Shown here piece by piece: positions 8,389 through 16,731 of a stretch of DNA of 58,439 nt. Position 1 is the first letter of the stretch. The number at the start of each line of letters is the position of its first letter. The notes under the pieces are model-generated. The model worked only from the letters and a program-made list of their open reading frames with translations. It did not search any database and had not been told where the DNA came from. The stretch spans positions 1 to 58,439 of the forward strand of contig JAIXTT010000064.1 in NCBI GenBank assembly GCA_027483795.1. The letters are read 5' to 3'. The position numbers and the translations under genes were made by a program. The stretch comes from Hyphomicrobiales bacterium (GTDB lineage: Bacteria > Pseudomonadota > Alphaproteobacteria > Rhizobiales > Beijerinckiaceae).

Positions 8389-8732
8389 ACGCAGCGACCA
8401 CGACGAAACGCCGCGGTCCGAAGACCACGGCGTCCGTAATCGGGAATTTTCCAAAGGTACGGGTACTCAAAAGACATCTTCAAAAGAGAGCAGTGCATCC
8501 GTGCTCACATGAGTGTTTCTAGACGTATTCTTGAAAAAATTTATGAACGCCGGTCGTTCGACTGCACCGGAACGGCATCGAATTTCGTCAACCTTTACCG
8601 ATGCTGAATCCGGGCGAGAGCCGGGCCGTCGAAAGAAGGCGTTCCGGGCGGCTTTTGGGGCCCTTGCCGAAGGCGCGGCCATGCTTCACAACACGCGGCG
8701 AAAAACGAGGCCCGAGAAGGGGGAAACACCGC
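8389..8732. other. 344-bp gap before leuB with an AT-rich island
   Basis: No gene is supported here. After the transglycosylase there is an imperfect hairpin (8409-8418 with 8423-8432, loop CGAA). From about 8445 to 8620 the base composition drops well below that of the surroundings, with TCAAAAGA twice (8467 and 8480) and the A/T run at 8532-8543. This is the probable promoter and leader region of leuB. I could not assign firm -35/-10 boxes and see no known riboswitch or leucine-rich leader peptide. Confidence 0.45.
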
Positions 8733-9845
8733 ATGGCGTCCTACAACATCCTCATGCTGCCCGGCGACGGCATCGGCCCCGAAGTGATGGCCGAAGTGCA
8801 GAAGCTCGTCTCCTGGATGAGCGGCACGGGCATGGCCAAGTTCGAGATCGAAAAGGGCCTCGTCGGCGGTTCGGCCTTCGACACGCACGGCAAGTCGATC
8901 TCCGAAGACGACATGAAGCTCGCCCATCAGGCGGACGCGGTGCTCTTCGGCGCGGTCGGCGGGCCCAAATGGGACGCGGTCCCCTATGACGTCCGCCCGG
9001 AGGCGGGCCTGCTGCGGCTTCGCAAGGATCTCGGGCTCTTCGCCAATCTGCGCCCTGCGATCTGCTACCCCGCGCTCGCCGACGCCTCGTCGCTCAAGCG
9101 CGAGATCATCGACGGCCTCGACATCCTGATCCTGCGCGAGCTGACGGGCGGCGTCTATTTCGGCGAGCCCAAGGAGATCGTGACGCTCGAGAACGGCGAG
9201 AAGCGCGGCGTCGACACGCAGGTCTACACGACCCATGAGATCGAGCGCATCGGCCGCGTCGCGTTCGAACTCGCGCGCAAGCGCAACAATCGCGTGACCT
9301 CCTCCGAGAAGCGCAACGTGATGAAGTCCGGCGTCTTGTGGAATCAGGTCATCAGCGACCTGCACAAGCGGGAATTTTCGGACGTGAAGCTCGACCACAT
9401 GCTCGCCGACGCGCTCGGCATGCAGCTCGTGCGCTGGCCCAAGCAGTTCGACGTCATCGTCACCGACAATCTGTTCGGCGACATGCTCTCGGACGTCGCG
9501 GCCATGCTGACGGGTTCGCTCGGCATGCTGCCTTCCGCCTCGCTCGGCGAGGAGGATCCGGCGACGGGCAAGCGCAAGTCGCTCTACGAGCCCGTCCACG
9601 GCTCGGCCCCCGACATCGCGGGCAAGAGCCTCGCCAATCCGATCGCCATGATCGGCTCGCTCGGCATGGCGCTGCGCTACTCCTTCGGCCTTCTGGAGGC
9701 CGCCGATCTCGTCGAGAAGGCGGTCTCGAACGTGCTGGCGGAAGGCCTGCGCACGAAGGACATCGCGGAACCCGGCCGCAACGCGGTGAGCACCGCCGAA
9801 ATGGGCGACGCGGTTCTGAAGGAACTGCGCATCCTCGCGGGCTGA
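8733..9845 (+). CDS. leuB: 3-isopropylmalate dehydrogenase
   Basis: A 370-residue NAD-dependent oxidative decarboxylase, third enzyme of leucine synthesis. Motifs: MLPGDGIGPEV at the N-terminus, LRELTGGVYFGEP, the metal/substrate site in VTDNLFGDMLSDVAAML, and EPVHGSAPDIAGK. AAGGGGG precedes the ATG. The frame is open upstream but has no homology there. A rho-independent terminator follows at 9869. Confidence 0.97.
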   Translation: MASYNILMLPGDGIGPEVMAEVQKLVSWMSGTGMAKFEIEKGLVGGSAFDTHGKSISEDDMKLAHQADAVLFGAVGGPKWDAVPYDVRPEAGLLRLRKDLGLFANLRPAICYPALADASSLKREIIDGLDILILRELTGGVYFGEPKEIVTLENGEKRGVDTQVYTTHEIERIGRVAFELARKRNNRVTSSEKRNVMKSGVLWNQVISDLHKREFSDVKLDHMLADALGMQLVRWPKQFDVIVTDNLFGDMLSDVAAMLTGSLGMLPSASLGEEDPATGKRKSLYEPVHGSAPDIAGKSLANPIAMIGSLGMALRYSFGLLEAADLVEKAVSNVLAEGLRTKDIAEPGRNAVSTAEMGDAVLKELRILAG

Positions 9846-9868
9846 GTCGGTCGGATCGGACGACGCGG

Positions 9869-9893
9869 AAGGCGGCCCTCGGGCCGCCTTTTC
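9869..9893 (+). terminator. Terminator after leuB
   Basis: GGCGGCC (9871-9877), loop CTCG and GGCCGCC (9882-9888) form a stem with AA before it and TTTT after it. It lies 24 bp past the leuB stop and just before the stop of the convergent gene. Confidence 0.82.
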
Positions 9894-9903
9894 CGTTTCC
9901 GCC

Positions 9904-10713
9904 TCAGCCCTTCGGCTTCGCCTTGGACGGGCGGGGTGCGACGGAGGAGGTGTATTCGGGCACCCTGGGAGCGGGCGGACGGCAGCCGGGCGCGACGTCC
10001 GCCTCGGTCTCTTCGAAGACGCGGGCCAGAGCCGGCTCGTGGATTTCGGGTGAGAAGGCGGCGACGTCCACGAGACAACGCGCGGCCTCCGCCGTCGAAG
10101 GAGCGGCGCAGCTCCAGCCGGAGTAGCGCAAGGGACCGTTCTCGGCCGTTCCCCGGAACACGGTACAGGCCACGGGCCCGGACGGGCCCGCCAGCGTCAC
10201 CTCCGCCGTCTCCATCACGCCGAAGCGCGACCGCGCGGCGACGGGACTGGCGGCGCGCTCCACGGCGAAGCCTTCGGCGGCCGCCTTGCGGGCCACGCTC
10301 ACGAACAGGCCTCCCATGTCCGGCGAAGCATCGGTCAGCCTTTCGAGCGCAAGCCGGGCGAAGGGGCCGCTGCGATGATCGCCGAAGGTGAAGACGTCCA
10401 TGCGCGTCACGCCGTCGTCGAGTCGGTGGACCTCGTGGCGGACGGGAACGGGGTAGAGGCCCGGTCCGAGACCGAACAGCGGCTCGGGATCATGGACCAG
10501 CTTCCATTGCGGCAATGCACGCTCGGGGGCGGGAGGAGCGGGCGGGAGAGTCGCTTCGGCAAGCCGCACCGGCACGGAGCGCGGCGCATTGAGGGACCAG
10601 GCGATCTGCACCGCGGCGAGGGCGGCCGTACCGAACAGGCCTAAGGCCGCGGCGGCCGCCGAAAGGCGGGACCGGGGCTGCATGATGAACGGCAACCGAA
10701 CGAGGCTCGGCAT
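9904..10713 (-). CDS. Hypothetical exported or membrane-anchored protein
   Basis: 269 residues. A basic N-terminus is followed by a hydrophobic helix (SAAAAALGLFGTAALAAVQIA, about residues 17-37), so the rest is periplasmic. A Pro/Ala-rich linker leads to a folded region with MDVFTFGD, LERLTDASPDMGGLFVS and an ACTVFRG..WSC segment; the four cysteines could form disulfides. The C-terminus is Pro/Lys-rich. I do not recognise the family. The start at 10713 has GGAG eight bases upstream; a second ATG at 10683 is less likely. Confidence 0.6.
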   Translation of the reverse strand: MPSLVRLPFIMQPRSRLSAAAAALGLFGTAALAAVQIAWSLNAPRSVPVRLAEATLPPAPPAPERALPQWKLVHDPEPLFGLGPGLYPVPVRHEVHRLDDGVTRMDVFTFGDHRSGPFARLALERLTDASPDMGGLFVSVARKAAAEGFAVERAASPVAARSRFGVMETAEVTLAGPSGPVACTVFRGTAENGPLRYSGWSCAAPSTAEAARCLVDVAAFSPEIHEPALARVFEETEADVAPGCRPPAPRVPEYTSSVAPRPSKAKPKG

Positions 10714-11235
10714 GGCGGGGCTCCGCGGAACGACGGCGCACCATGGTCCGGTCCGAGTGTCCCGAAAGTTACCGGGCCTTAAGTTTCCGCCGAAAGCCGG
10801 CTTCAGGGTTAGCATGCGGTGAATGCGGCCCGGAGGCATGGTTTCCGGAAGATTGACGCGCCGCCGGCGCTGATGTCCCGCAACGCGCCGAACGTGACTC
10901 GAACGGGAACGGACAGGGACCGAATCGGCGATCCCGTCCGGACGGACTCCGATTCGGGTTTCGGACAAGCGGATTCCGCGCGAGCGGCGGCATCATGGTC
11001 GACGATTCATGAACGACGGGGGACGGTCCGAGTCCCGTTTCGGGACGTTCCCGGCGAAACGGGAACGAAACCCGTCCGAATCGCGGACGCGCGCGATTCG
11101 GCCTTCGGGCGGAGCGCCGGCAAGCGGAAGACGACCGGCGCTGCGATCATGGTGAAGAAAGCGTGAAGCCGCGACGACGGACGTCGTCCCGGCCCGGGAC
11201 GTTCCGGCCGGAACCGGGAACGAAGCGCGTCCGAA
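10714..11235. other. 522-bp non-coding gap filled mainly by a degenerate tandem repeat
   Basis: No convincing gene is present on either strand; short open frames here lack ribosome sites and homology. From about 10836 rightward the gap consists of three diverged copies of a unit of about 155 bp, listed separately. The first 120 bp (10714-10835) hold the presumed promoter of the leftward hypothetical gene. Confidence 0.6.
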
Positions 11236-11245
11236 TCACGGACCG
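10836..11245. repeat. Three diverged tandem copies of a ~155-bp unit
   Basis: The copies run at about 10836-10990, 10991-11145 and 11146-11245 (the last truncated). Shared anchors are CATGGT (10837, 10994, 11148), GGGAAC (10905, 11061, 11216), CCGAATC (10920, 11076, 11231) and CAAGCGGA (10966, 11121), spaced 154-157 bp. The last copy runs into the end of the CitE-like gene, whose TGA stop lies inside the CCGAATC block. The middle copy contains two perfect hairpins: GTCCCG/CGGGAC at 11032-11046 and GTTCCCG/CGGGAAC at 11047-11066. Confidence 0.7.
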
Positions 11246-12120
11246 CGCGCGGCGACGGCCTCGGCGATGGCCACCGTGCGGCGACCCATCTCCGCATGGA
11301 GGCGCTCGACCATGCGGCCGTCGAGCTGGAGCGCGCCCTTGTCGGCGTTTTCCGGGAGATCGAAGGCGGCGATGACCGCGCGGGCGCGGGCGACCTCCTC
11401 CTCGGACGGGGCGAAGACGCGGTTGGCGGTCTCGATCTGGTTCGGATGGATGAGCGTCTTTCCGTCGAAGCCGAGATCGCGGCCCTGCCGACATTCGGCG
11501 AGAAAGCCGTCGGCGTCGGACAAGTCGTTGTAGACCCCGTCGACGATCTCGATCCCGAAGGCGCGGGCCGCGGCGAGGCAGGTCTGCAGCCAAGCCAGCA
11601 TCGGCGCGCGGCCGGGAACGAAGCGGGCGCGGGTCTCCTTGGCGAGATCGTTCGTGCCCATAACGAAGACGGCAAGGCGGTTGGCGGGATCGGCGGCCGC
11701 GCGGGCGACGTCGAGCGCCTGCAGCATCGCGAGCGGGGTCTCCATCATGGCCCAGAGCGCCGTATGCGCGGGGGCGCCCGCATCGACCATGGCCTTCGCG
11801 GCCCCGGCGATGTCGGCGCCGGAATTCACCTTGGGAACGAGGATCGCGGCGGGCCCGACCGCGGCGGCGGCCTTCATGTCGGCCGCGCCCCAGGCCGTGT
11901 CGAGGCCGTTGATGCGGATCACCACTTCGCGAGGGCCGAAGCCGCCCGCCTTGACGGCGTCCACGACCTGCTTGCGGGCGAGGTCCTTGGCATCCGGCGC
12001 GACCGCGTCCTCCAGATCGAGAATGAGAGCGTCGGCGGGAAGCGTCTTCGCCTTTTCGAGAGCGCGGGCGTTGGAGCCGGGCATATAAAGGACGCTGCGG
12101 CGCGGGCGGATCAAGGTCAT
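11236..12120 (-). CDS. CitE/HpcH-family CoA-ester enzyme, similar to (3S)-malyl-CoA thioesterase (Mcl2)
   Basis: A 294-residue TIM-barrel enzyme. Typical motifs: RSVLYMPGSNARALEKA, LILDLEDAV (acidic metal site), VIRINGLDT, WAMMETP (metal-binding Glu), VMGTNDLAKE and GFDGKTLIHPNQIE. Relatives cleave or hydrolyse malyl-, methylmalyl- or citramalyl-CoA. From memory, length and the GTNDLAKE..VDGVYN pattern resemble Mcl2 of Rhodobacter more than the longer Mcl1 lyase. That would place it beside methylsuccinyl-CoA dehydrogenase in the ethylmalonyl-CoA pathway. The start at 12120 has GGAG upstream; the frame stays open further but without homology. Confidence 0.78.
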   Translation of the reverse strand: MTLIRPRRSVLYMPGSNARALEKAKTLPADALILDLEDAVAPDAKDLARKQVVDAVKAGGFGPREVVIRINGLDTAWGAADMKAAAAVGPAAILVPKVNSGADIAGAAKAMVDAGAPAHTALWAMMETPLAMLQALDVARAAADPANRLAVFVMGTNDLAKETRARFVPGRAPMLAWLQTCLAAARAFGIEIVDGVYNDLSDADGFLAECRQGRDLGFDGKTLIHPNQIETANRVFAPSEEEVARARAVIAAFDLPENADKGALQLDGRMVERLHAEMGRRTVAIAEAVAARGP

Positions 12121-12207
12121 GGCGGCTCCATGGCGCTGGACATTGCTGCGTCGCACCCTAAGCCTCCGCCGCGAAGACCGCCACATGACGAAAGACGGAC
12201 GGATTTC

Positions 12208-12927
12208 ATGCGCATCGCAGGCGTCGACGGTTGCCCGGGAGGATGGATCGCGGTCCTGCGCGTGCCGGGGGGCGGGCATGCCGACATCATCCGAACGGCG
12301 CGTTTCGAGGAGATCGCGGCGCTGCCCGACGTCGCCGTGATCGCGGTCGACATGCCGATCGGCCTGCCGGATCGGATCGGTCCCGGAGGGCGCGGGCCGG
12401 AGGGGGCGCTGCGGCCGAAGCTCGGGGGGAGGCAATCGGCGGTGTTCTCCGTTCCGTCGCGCGCCGCCGTGATGGCGCAGGACTACCGCGCGGCCTGCGC
12501 GGCCGCGCTCGCGACCTCCGATCCGCCGCGCAAGGTCTCGAAACAGGCCTTCTTCCTGTTCCCGAAGATCCGCGAGATCGACGCGCTGCTGCGCGCAGAC
12601 CCGGCCCTATGGGACCGCGTCTTCGAATGCCATCCGGAAGGGGCCTTCGCCGTGATGAACGACGGTCCGCTCGCGACGCCGAAAAAGGTGAAGTCGCGTC
12701 CGCATCCGCCGGGCCTCGACGAGCGGCGGAGGCTGCTTGCGGAGGTCGCGGGCTTCGATCCCGCCTTCCTCGCCGCACGCCCGTCGAAAGGAGCGGGCGA
12801 AGACGATCTCCTCGACGCCTGCGCCTGCTGCTGGACGGCCGAACGCATTCTGCGGGGCGAAGCGCTGTCCCATCCCGCGGAGCCCGTCGCCGACGCTTTC
12901 GGGATCCGGATGGCCATTCTGGCCTAG
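12208..12927 (+). CDS. DUF429 domain protein
   Basis: 239 residues with an RNase H-like fold signature. The N-terminal GVDGCPGGWIAV and the acidic IAVDMPIGLP supply Asp residues in the positions used by that fold. Further landmarks are SRAAVMAQDY, QAFFLFPKIREID, ECHPEGAF and the C-terminal DDLLDACACCWTAERI. The family is widespread but I know of no proven role; a nuclease is a guess. It is divergent from the CitE-like gene, 87 bp away. Confidence 0.78.
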   Translation: MRIAGVDGCPGGWIAVLRVPGGGHADIIRTARFEEIAALPDVAVIAVDMPIGLPDRIGPGGRGPEGALRPKLGGRQSAVFSVPSRAAVMAQDYRAACAAALATSDPPRKVSKQAFFLFPKIREIDALLRADPALWDRVFECHPEGAFAVMNDGPLATPKKVKSRPHPPGLDERRRLLAEVAGFDPAFLAARPSKGAGEDDLLDACACCWTAERILRGEALSHPAEPVADAFGIRMAILA

Positions 12928-13065
12928 CGCGAGGGCAGACGATCGAAACTTCGACCGGGACCCTCGTCGCGTTGTATTTCACAGCGACTTGATGGATATC
13001 AGCATCGTTGACGCGACCTCCGGGCGGGCGGCGCGCACCGCATCACGACGAGCAGGAGCTCCTCG

Positions 13066-13740
13066 ATGTTCCCAGAACGGCTGCGCGAAGGATATAAGGC
13101 CTTTCTCGGCGAGCGCTTTCCGCGCGAGCAGTCGCGCTTCGAGGAGCTTGCGGCCTCGGGCCAGAAGCCCGAGATCATGCTGATCGGCTGCTGCGACAGC
13201 CGCGTCTCGCCCGAAGTCATCTTCGACGCGCGGCCGGGCGAACTCTTCGTCGTCCGGAACGTGGCCAATCTCGTGCCGCCCTTCGAGACGAACGGCTTCT
13301 ATCACGGCACCTCGGCGGCACTGGAATTCGCGGTGCAGGCGCTGCGGGTGAAGCATATCGTGGTGATGGGCCACGGCCGCTGCGGCGGCATCCGCGCCCA
13401 TGTGGCGGAGGACGAGCCGCTCTCGCCGGGCGACTTCATCGGCAAATGGATGACGCTCGTCGGGCCCGCGGCGGAGAAGGCGGGGCCGCGCAACGGCACG
13501 CCCGTGGCCGAATATGTCGAGAAGCTCGCGATGATCTCGGTGGCGCAGAGCCTCGAGAATCTGATGACCTTTCCCTGCGTGAAGGCGCTGGTCGGCAAGG
13601 GCAAGCTCGAACTGCACGGGGCCTATTTCGACGTGACCACGGGCGTACTGGCGCTGCGCGACGCGCATACCGGCCTGTTCACGCCCGCCGAGCCCGAAAG
13701 CCGGGCGCGGGTCTCGATGTTCCGGGGCGAGGCGGTGTGA
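13066..13740 (+). CDS. Beta-class carbonic anhydrase
   Basis: A 224-residue zinc enzyme that interconverts CO2 and bicarbonate. Zinc ligands are Cys42 in CCDSR (with Asp44-Ser45-Arg46), His103 and Cys106 in GHGRCGG. FVVRNVANLVPP is the family block between them. It may supply bicarbonate for carboxylases, including those of an ethylmalonyl-CoA pathway. AGGAG lies seven bases before the ATG. The 138 bp upstream hold no gene. Confidence 0.93.
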   Translation: MFPERLREGYKAFLGERFPREQSRFEELAASGQKPEIMLIGCCDSRVSPEVIFDARPGELFVVRNVANLVPPFETNGFYHGTSAALEFAVQALRVKHIVVMGHGRCGGIRAHVAEDEPLSPGDFIGKWMTLVGPAAEKAGPRNGTPVAEYVEKLAMISVAQSLENLMTFPCVKALVGKGKLELHGAYFDVTTGVLALRDAHTGLFTPAEPESRARVSMFRGEAV

Positions 13741-13818
13741 CGCGGACGGGCCGAGGGACTTTGCCTTTCCGACGCGCGCGCTCTATGGAGGAAACCGCGC
13801 CCGACCGGGATCCGTATC

Positions 13819-14661
13819 ATGGCCGAACCGGCTGAAATCCGACCGACGCTCGCCGACATCCGCCGCGAGATCGACCGCATCGACGAAGCCATGCACCGGC
13901 TCCTGATGGAACGGGCGCAGGTCATCGACACGCTCATCCGAATCAAGAAGACGGCGGCGTCCGGCTCCGCCTTCCGGCCGGGCCGCGAGGCCGACCAGAT
14001 GCGGCGGCTCTATGCGCGGCACGAGGGCATCCTGCCCTTCGACACGGCCGAAAGCATCCAGCGCGTCATCATCTCGACCTTCACCTGGGTGCAGGCGCCC
14101 TATGCCGTGCATGCGGACGTCTCCATCGGGGACGCGCCGATGCGCGACACCGCCCGCTTCCATTTCGGCTTCACGGTGCCCTACCGCACGCATGCGAACG
14201 CGACCGAGGTGATCGCGGCCGTCGCGGCTTCGGCGGGCGATCTCGGCATCTTCCCCGCCGAGCCCGGACGTTCGGCGGGCGCGTGGTGGACGCTGCTCTC
14301 GGGCGAAGGCACGCCGAAGATCATCGCGCGCCTGCCCTTCGTCGAGCGGCCCGGCCATCCGGCGGGCACGCCCGTCTATGTCGTCTCCAAGCCCATCGAC
14401 GAAGCCGCGGTTCGCGAGGTGATCCTTTATGCGCTGGGCGTCGAACGCTGGCGCGAGGGCCTCACCGGGGCGCTGGCCGCGGTGGGCGCGACGGTGGAGG
14501 CGAGCGCGGGCGACGAAGGCGGCCTGACGCTGCTCGTCGCCGCACCCGAAAACGTCTCCCGCGACGCTCTTCTCGGGGCCATGGCGGGGCTCGGCGTCGG
14601 CCGCTTCGATCTCCGCGAGATCGGCAGCCACGCCGCCCGCTTCCGCCCGACCGAATCCTGA
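13819..14661 (+). CDS. Chorismate mutase (AroQ type) with C-terminal extension
   Basis: 280 residues. Residues 8-95 are an all-helical AroQ chorismate mutase ([26 protein letters not shown], then [14 protein letters not shown] active-site Arg/Lys positions and [11 protein letters not shown]). Residues 110-280 form an alpha/beta region with [13 protein letters not shown] whose role is not known to me; it could be regulatory. It converts chorismate to prephenate. hisC and a prephenate dehydrogenase follow directly, so the three genes form an aromatic amino acid operon. Confidence 0.87.
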   Translation: MAEPAEIRPTLADIRREIDRIDEAMHRLLMERAQVIDTLIRIKKTAASGSAFRPGREADQMRRLYARHEGILPFDTAESIQRVIISTFTWVQAPYAVHADVSIGDAPMRDTARFHFGFTVPYRTHANATEVIAAVAASAGDLGIFPAEPGRSAGAWWTLLSGEGTPKIIARLPFVERPGHPAGTPVYVVSKPIDEAAVREVILYALGVERWREGLTGALAAVGATVEASAGDEGGLTLLVAAPENVSRDALLGAMAGLGVGRFDLREIGSHAARFRPTES

Positions 14662-14675
14662 CCACGGACACCGCC

Positions 14676-15788
14676 ATGACCGCCGTTCTCGACCGTCCGC
14701 AGCCCCGCCCCGGCGTCCTCGCCATCGATCCCTACGTGCCCGGCAAGAGCGGAGCGCCGGGCGTCGCCAAGGTGTGGAAGCTCTCCTCGAACGAGACGCC
14801 GCTCGGCGCCTCGCCCAAGGCGATCGAGGCGTTCAAGTCGATCGCCGACAAGCTCGAACTCTATCCGGACGGCTCCTCGACCGCGCTGCGCGACGCGATC
14901 GCGGGCAAATTCGGGCTCGATCCCGCCCGCATCGTCTGCGGCTCGGGGTCGGACGAGATCCTCTCGCTCCTGACCGCCGCCTATGTCGGTCCGGGCGACG
15001 AGGGCGTATTCACGACGCACGGCTTCCTCGTCTACAAGCTCGCGATTCTGGCTGCGGGCGGCACGCCCGTCGTCGCGCCGGAGAAGAACCTCACGGCCGA
15101 CGTCGACGCGATTCTCGCGGCCGTGACGCCGAGGACGAAGATCGTCTTCCTCGCCAATCCGAACAATCCGACGGGCACCTATCTCCCCTTCGAGGAGGTG
15201 AAGCGCCTCCATGCGGGGCTGCCGAAGACCGTGCTTCTCGTGCTCGACGCGGCCTATGCGGAATATGTGCGCCGGAACGACTACGCCTCGGGCATCGAGC
15301 TCGTCTCGACGAGCGAGAACGTGGTGATGACCCGCACCTTCTCGAAGATCTACGGCCTCGCGATGCTGCGCCTCGGCTGGTGCTATGCGCCCGCCCATGT
15401 CGCGGACGCGCTCAACCGCATCCGCGGGCCTTTCAACGTCAACGGCCCGGCGCTTGCGGCGGGCGTCGCGGCCTTGGCCGACGAGGCGCATGTGGCGGCG
15501 GCCGTCGCGCACAACGAAGAATGGCTGCCGCGCCTCGCCGCGGAGATCGGCGCGCTCGGCCTCGAAATCGTCCCCAGCGTCGGCAATTTCCTGCTGATCC
15601 GGTTCCCCTCGACGCCGGGCCGGACGGCGAAGGAGGCCGACGCCTTCCTGACCGCGCGCGGCCTCGTGCTGCGCGGCGTCGGGGCCTACGGCTTGCCGGA
15701 CTGCCTGCGTCTCACCGTCGGCCCGGCGGAGGCGAACCGCCTCGTGATCGAGGCGCTGACGGAATTCATGCGGGGACGGCATGGCTGA
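14676..15788 (+). CDS. hisC: Histidinol-phosphate / aromatic aminotransferase
   Basis: A 370-residue fold-type I PLP enzyme. The Schiff-base lysine is Lys224 in [38 protein letters not shown] and DAAYAEY are also visible. Between chorismate mutase and prephenate dehydrogenase it probably serves as the aromatic aminotransferase for tyrosine and phenylalanine, with or without a role in histidine synthesis; sequence alone does not separate these. It starts 14 bp after the mutase stop and overlaps the next gene by 8 bp. Confidence 0.92.
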   Translation: MTAVLDRPQPRPGVLAIDPYVPGKSGAPGVAKVWKLSSNETPLGASPKAIEAFKSIADKLELYPDGSSTALRDAIAGKFGLDPARIVCGSGSDEILSLLTAAYVGPGDEGVFTTHGFLVYKLAILAAGGTPVVAPEKNLTADVDAILAAVTPRTKIVFLANPNNPTGTYLPFEEVKRLHAGLPKTVLLVLDAAYAEYVRRNDYASGIELVSTSENVVMTRTFSKIYGLAMLRLGWCYAPAHVADALNRIRGPFNVNGPALAAGVAALADEAHVAAAVAHNEEWLPRLAAEIGALGLEIVPSVGNFLLIRFPSTPGRTAKEADAFLTARGLVLRGVGAYGLPDCLRLTVGPAEANRLVIEALTEFMRGRHG

Positions 15789-16728
15789 CAAGCTCGGACC
15801 CGCGCTCGCGGAACCCGTCTTCGACCGTCTGGCGCTGGTGGGGCTCGGACTGATCGGCTCGTCTTTGGCGCGCGTCGCGCGGCGCATGAACCTCGCCCGC
15901 TCGATCGTCGCGATCGACGCGTCGGAAGAGGTGCGGGCGCGGGTCACGGAACTCGGCATCGCCGACCTCGTCACGGGCGACGCGGCGGAGGGCGTGCGCG
16001 GAGCGGATTGCGTGATCCTCTGCGTGCCCGTGGGGGCCTGCGGGGCGGTGGCGGAGGCGATGAAGCCCGGCCTGACGCCCGGCGCCGTCGTGTCGGACGT
16101 GGGCTCCGTCAAGACCTCGGTGGTCGAACAGGTCGCCCCTCATCTGCCGGACGGCGTGCATTTCGTCCCGGCGCATCCCGTGGCGGGCACCGAATATTCG
16201 GGCCCGGATGCGGGCTTCGCGACGTTGTTCCTCAACCGCTGGTGCATTCTCACGCCGGTTCCGGATTCCGAGACGGAGGCGGTCGCGAAGGTGCGCGCCT
16301 TCTGGGAGGGCGCGGGTTCGAACGTCGAGGAGATGACGGCGGAGCATCACGATCTCGTGCTCGCGGTGACGAGCCATCTGCCGCATCTGATCGCCTACAA
16401 CATCGTGGGCACGGCGGCGGATCTGGAGACGGTGACCGAATCCGAGGTGATCAAATTCTCGGCGGGCGGCTTCCGCGACTTCACGCGCATCGCCGCCTCG
16501 GACCCGACGATGTGGCGCGACGTCTTCCTGCACAACAAGAAGGCCGTGCTCGAAATGCTCGGCCGCTTCGCGGAAGATCTCTACGCGCTGCAGCGCGCGA
16601 TCCGCTGGGACGACGGGCAGGCGCTCTACGACCATTTCTCGCGCACCCGCGCCATCCGCCGCGGGATCATCGATCTCGGGCAGGAGACGGCGGCTCCGGA
16701 CTTCGGCAGGCCGAAGCCGGAAGCCTGA
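15781..16728 (+). CDS. tyrC: Prephenate/arogenate (cyclohexadienyl) dehydrogenase
   Basis: A 315-residue NAD(P)-dependent enzyme of tyrosine synthesis. The Rossmann loop GLGLIGSS is at residues 21-28. [20 protein letters not shown] and the catalytic-His segment SHLPHLIAY follow, then the helical dimer domain. The ATG lies inside the end of hisC (8-bp overlap), which indicates translational coupling. Whether prephenate, arogenate or both are used cannot be told. The gene ends 3 bp before the convergent DUF2125 gene. Confidence 0.92.
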   Translation: MADKLGPALAEPVFDRLALVGLGLIGSSLARVARRMNLARSIVAIDASEEVRARVTELGIADLVTGDAAEGVRGADCVILCVPVGACGAVAEAMKPGLTPGAVVSDVGSVKTSVVEQVAPHLPDGVHFVPAHPVAGTEYSGPDAGFATLFLNRWCILTPVPDSETEAVAKVRAFWEGAGSNVEEMTAEHHDLVLAVTSHLPHLIAYNIVGTAADLETVTESEVIKFSAGGFRDFTRIAASDPTMWRDVFLHNKKAVLEMLGRFAEDLYALQRAIRWDDGQALYDHFSRTRAIRRGIIDLGQETAAPDFGRPKPEA

Positions 16729-16731
16729 TCC

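Noticed and set aside
8513..8989. A 158-codon frame starting in the leuB leader
   Set aside because: It runs out of frame into leuB, has no ribosome site and its product is Arg-rich without homology.
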